Positions 50,413-50,437 of a DNA stretch of 50,437 nt are shown one piece after another. Origin of the DNA: an uncultured Saprospiraceae bacterium (GTDB lineage: Bacteria; Bacteroidota; Bacteroidia; Chitinophagales; Saprospiraceae); assembly GCA_937928405.1 (NCBI GenBank), contig CALFWZ010000074.1, positions 1-50,437 of the forward strand, in the 5' to 3' direction. The position numbers were made by a program, and so were the translations under genes. Within the stretch, counting starts at the first letter, position 1, and every line of letters begins with the position of its first letter. The notes beneath the pieces were generated by a model, which made no database searches, had not been told where the DNA came from, and saw only the letters and a program-made list of their open reading frames with translations.

Positions 50413-50437
50413 TTTTTATACCTTACAAATCCTCCGT

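Overview
This AT-rich window comes from a Bacteroidota chromosome. The evidence is a SusC/SusD pair, Bacteroidota-type lipoprotein signals, five large secreted proteins with C-terminal type IX secretion (T9SS) sorting domains, and promoter-like TTG...TAnnTTTG elements. The TPR-like 471-residue protein, the HYR, C-type-lectin and DUF7619-like secreted proteins and the overall style suggest Saprospiria or a relative, but that is inference. No tRNA, rRNA, CRISPR array, insertion sequence or prophage gene was seen.

Layout. (1) 1-12.3 kb, sugar/uronate uptake: the 3' part of a SusC receptor, SusD, a D-mannonate dehydratase-type enolase-superfamily enzyme, a Tat-exported TIM-barrel protein, an unknown lipoprotein, a DUF4197-like lipoprotein, a two-gene operon (Gfo/Idh oxidoreductase, then sodium/solute symporter), and an Nramp-fold transporter lacking the usual metal-binding motif. 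(2) 12.4-14.1 kb, arsenic: a Crp/Fnr regulator, an arsenite methyltransferase and a MerF-like small membrane protein. A perfect FNR-type palindrome lies just upstream of the predicted arsM promoter. (3) 14.2-17.9 kb: RDD and DoxX-like membrane proteins, then a YCII - DUF1761 - YCII - ECF42-type sigma factor cluster. (4) 18-27.3 kb: a YHYH lipoprotein, a 1635-residue lectin-domain T9SS protein, an SRPBCC protein, a lipoprotein, a serine hydrolase and a TrpF-like isomerase. (5) 27.3-29.7 kb, minus strand: an Lgt-like membrane protein, a radical SAM enzyme of the MJ0619/tetraether-synthase type and a tiny two-helix protein overlapping it by 4 bases. (6) 29.9-36.8 kb: a GH5-CBM6 cellulase-like T9SS protein, a 39-residue membrane peptide, a helical-repeat protein and a 966-residue T9SS protein. 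(7) 36.8-41.2 kb, minus strand: two ATP-grasp ligases, an aspartoacylase-family zinc hydrolase and a frameshifted PPK2. (8) 41.5-50.4 kb: Kelch and BNR-type T9SS proteins, DinB, TonB-C-like and NTF2-like proteins, a TolC channel, a LuxC-like acyl-CoA reductase, endonuclease III and a DUF6958-type protein.

Two gene groups look least described. The first is the minus-strand Lgt-like / radical SAM / small membrane protein operon, which looks like a lipid-modifying module. The second is the double ATP-grasp plus M14 hydrolase cluster, which looks like a peptide or N-acyl-amino-acid pathway. The arsM control region is the clearest regulatory prediction. Several gaps hold protein-like reading frames without start codons that may be remnants of decayed genes.
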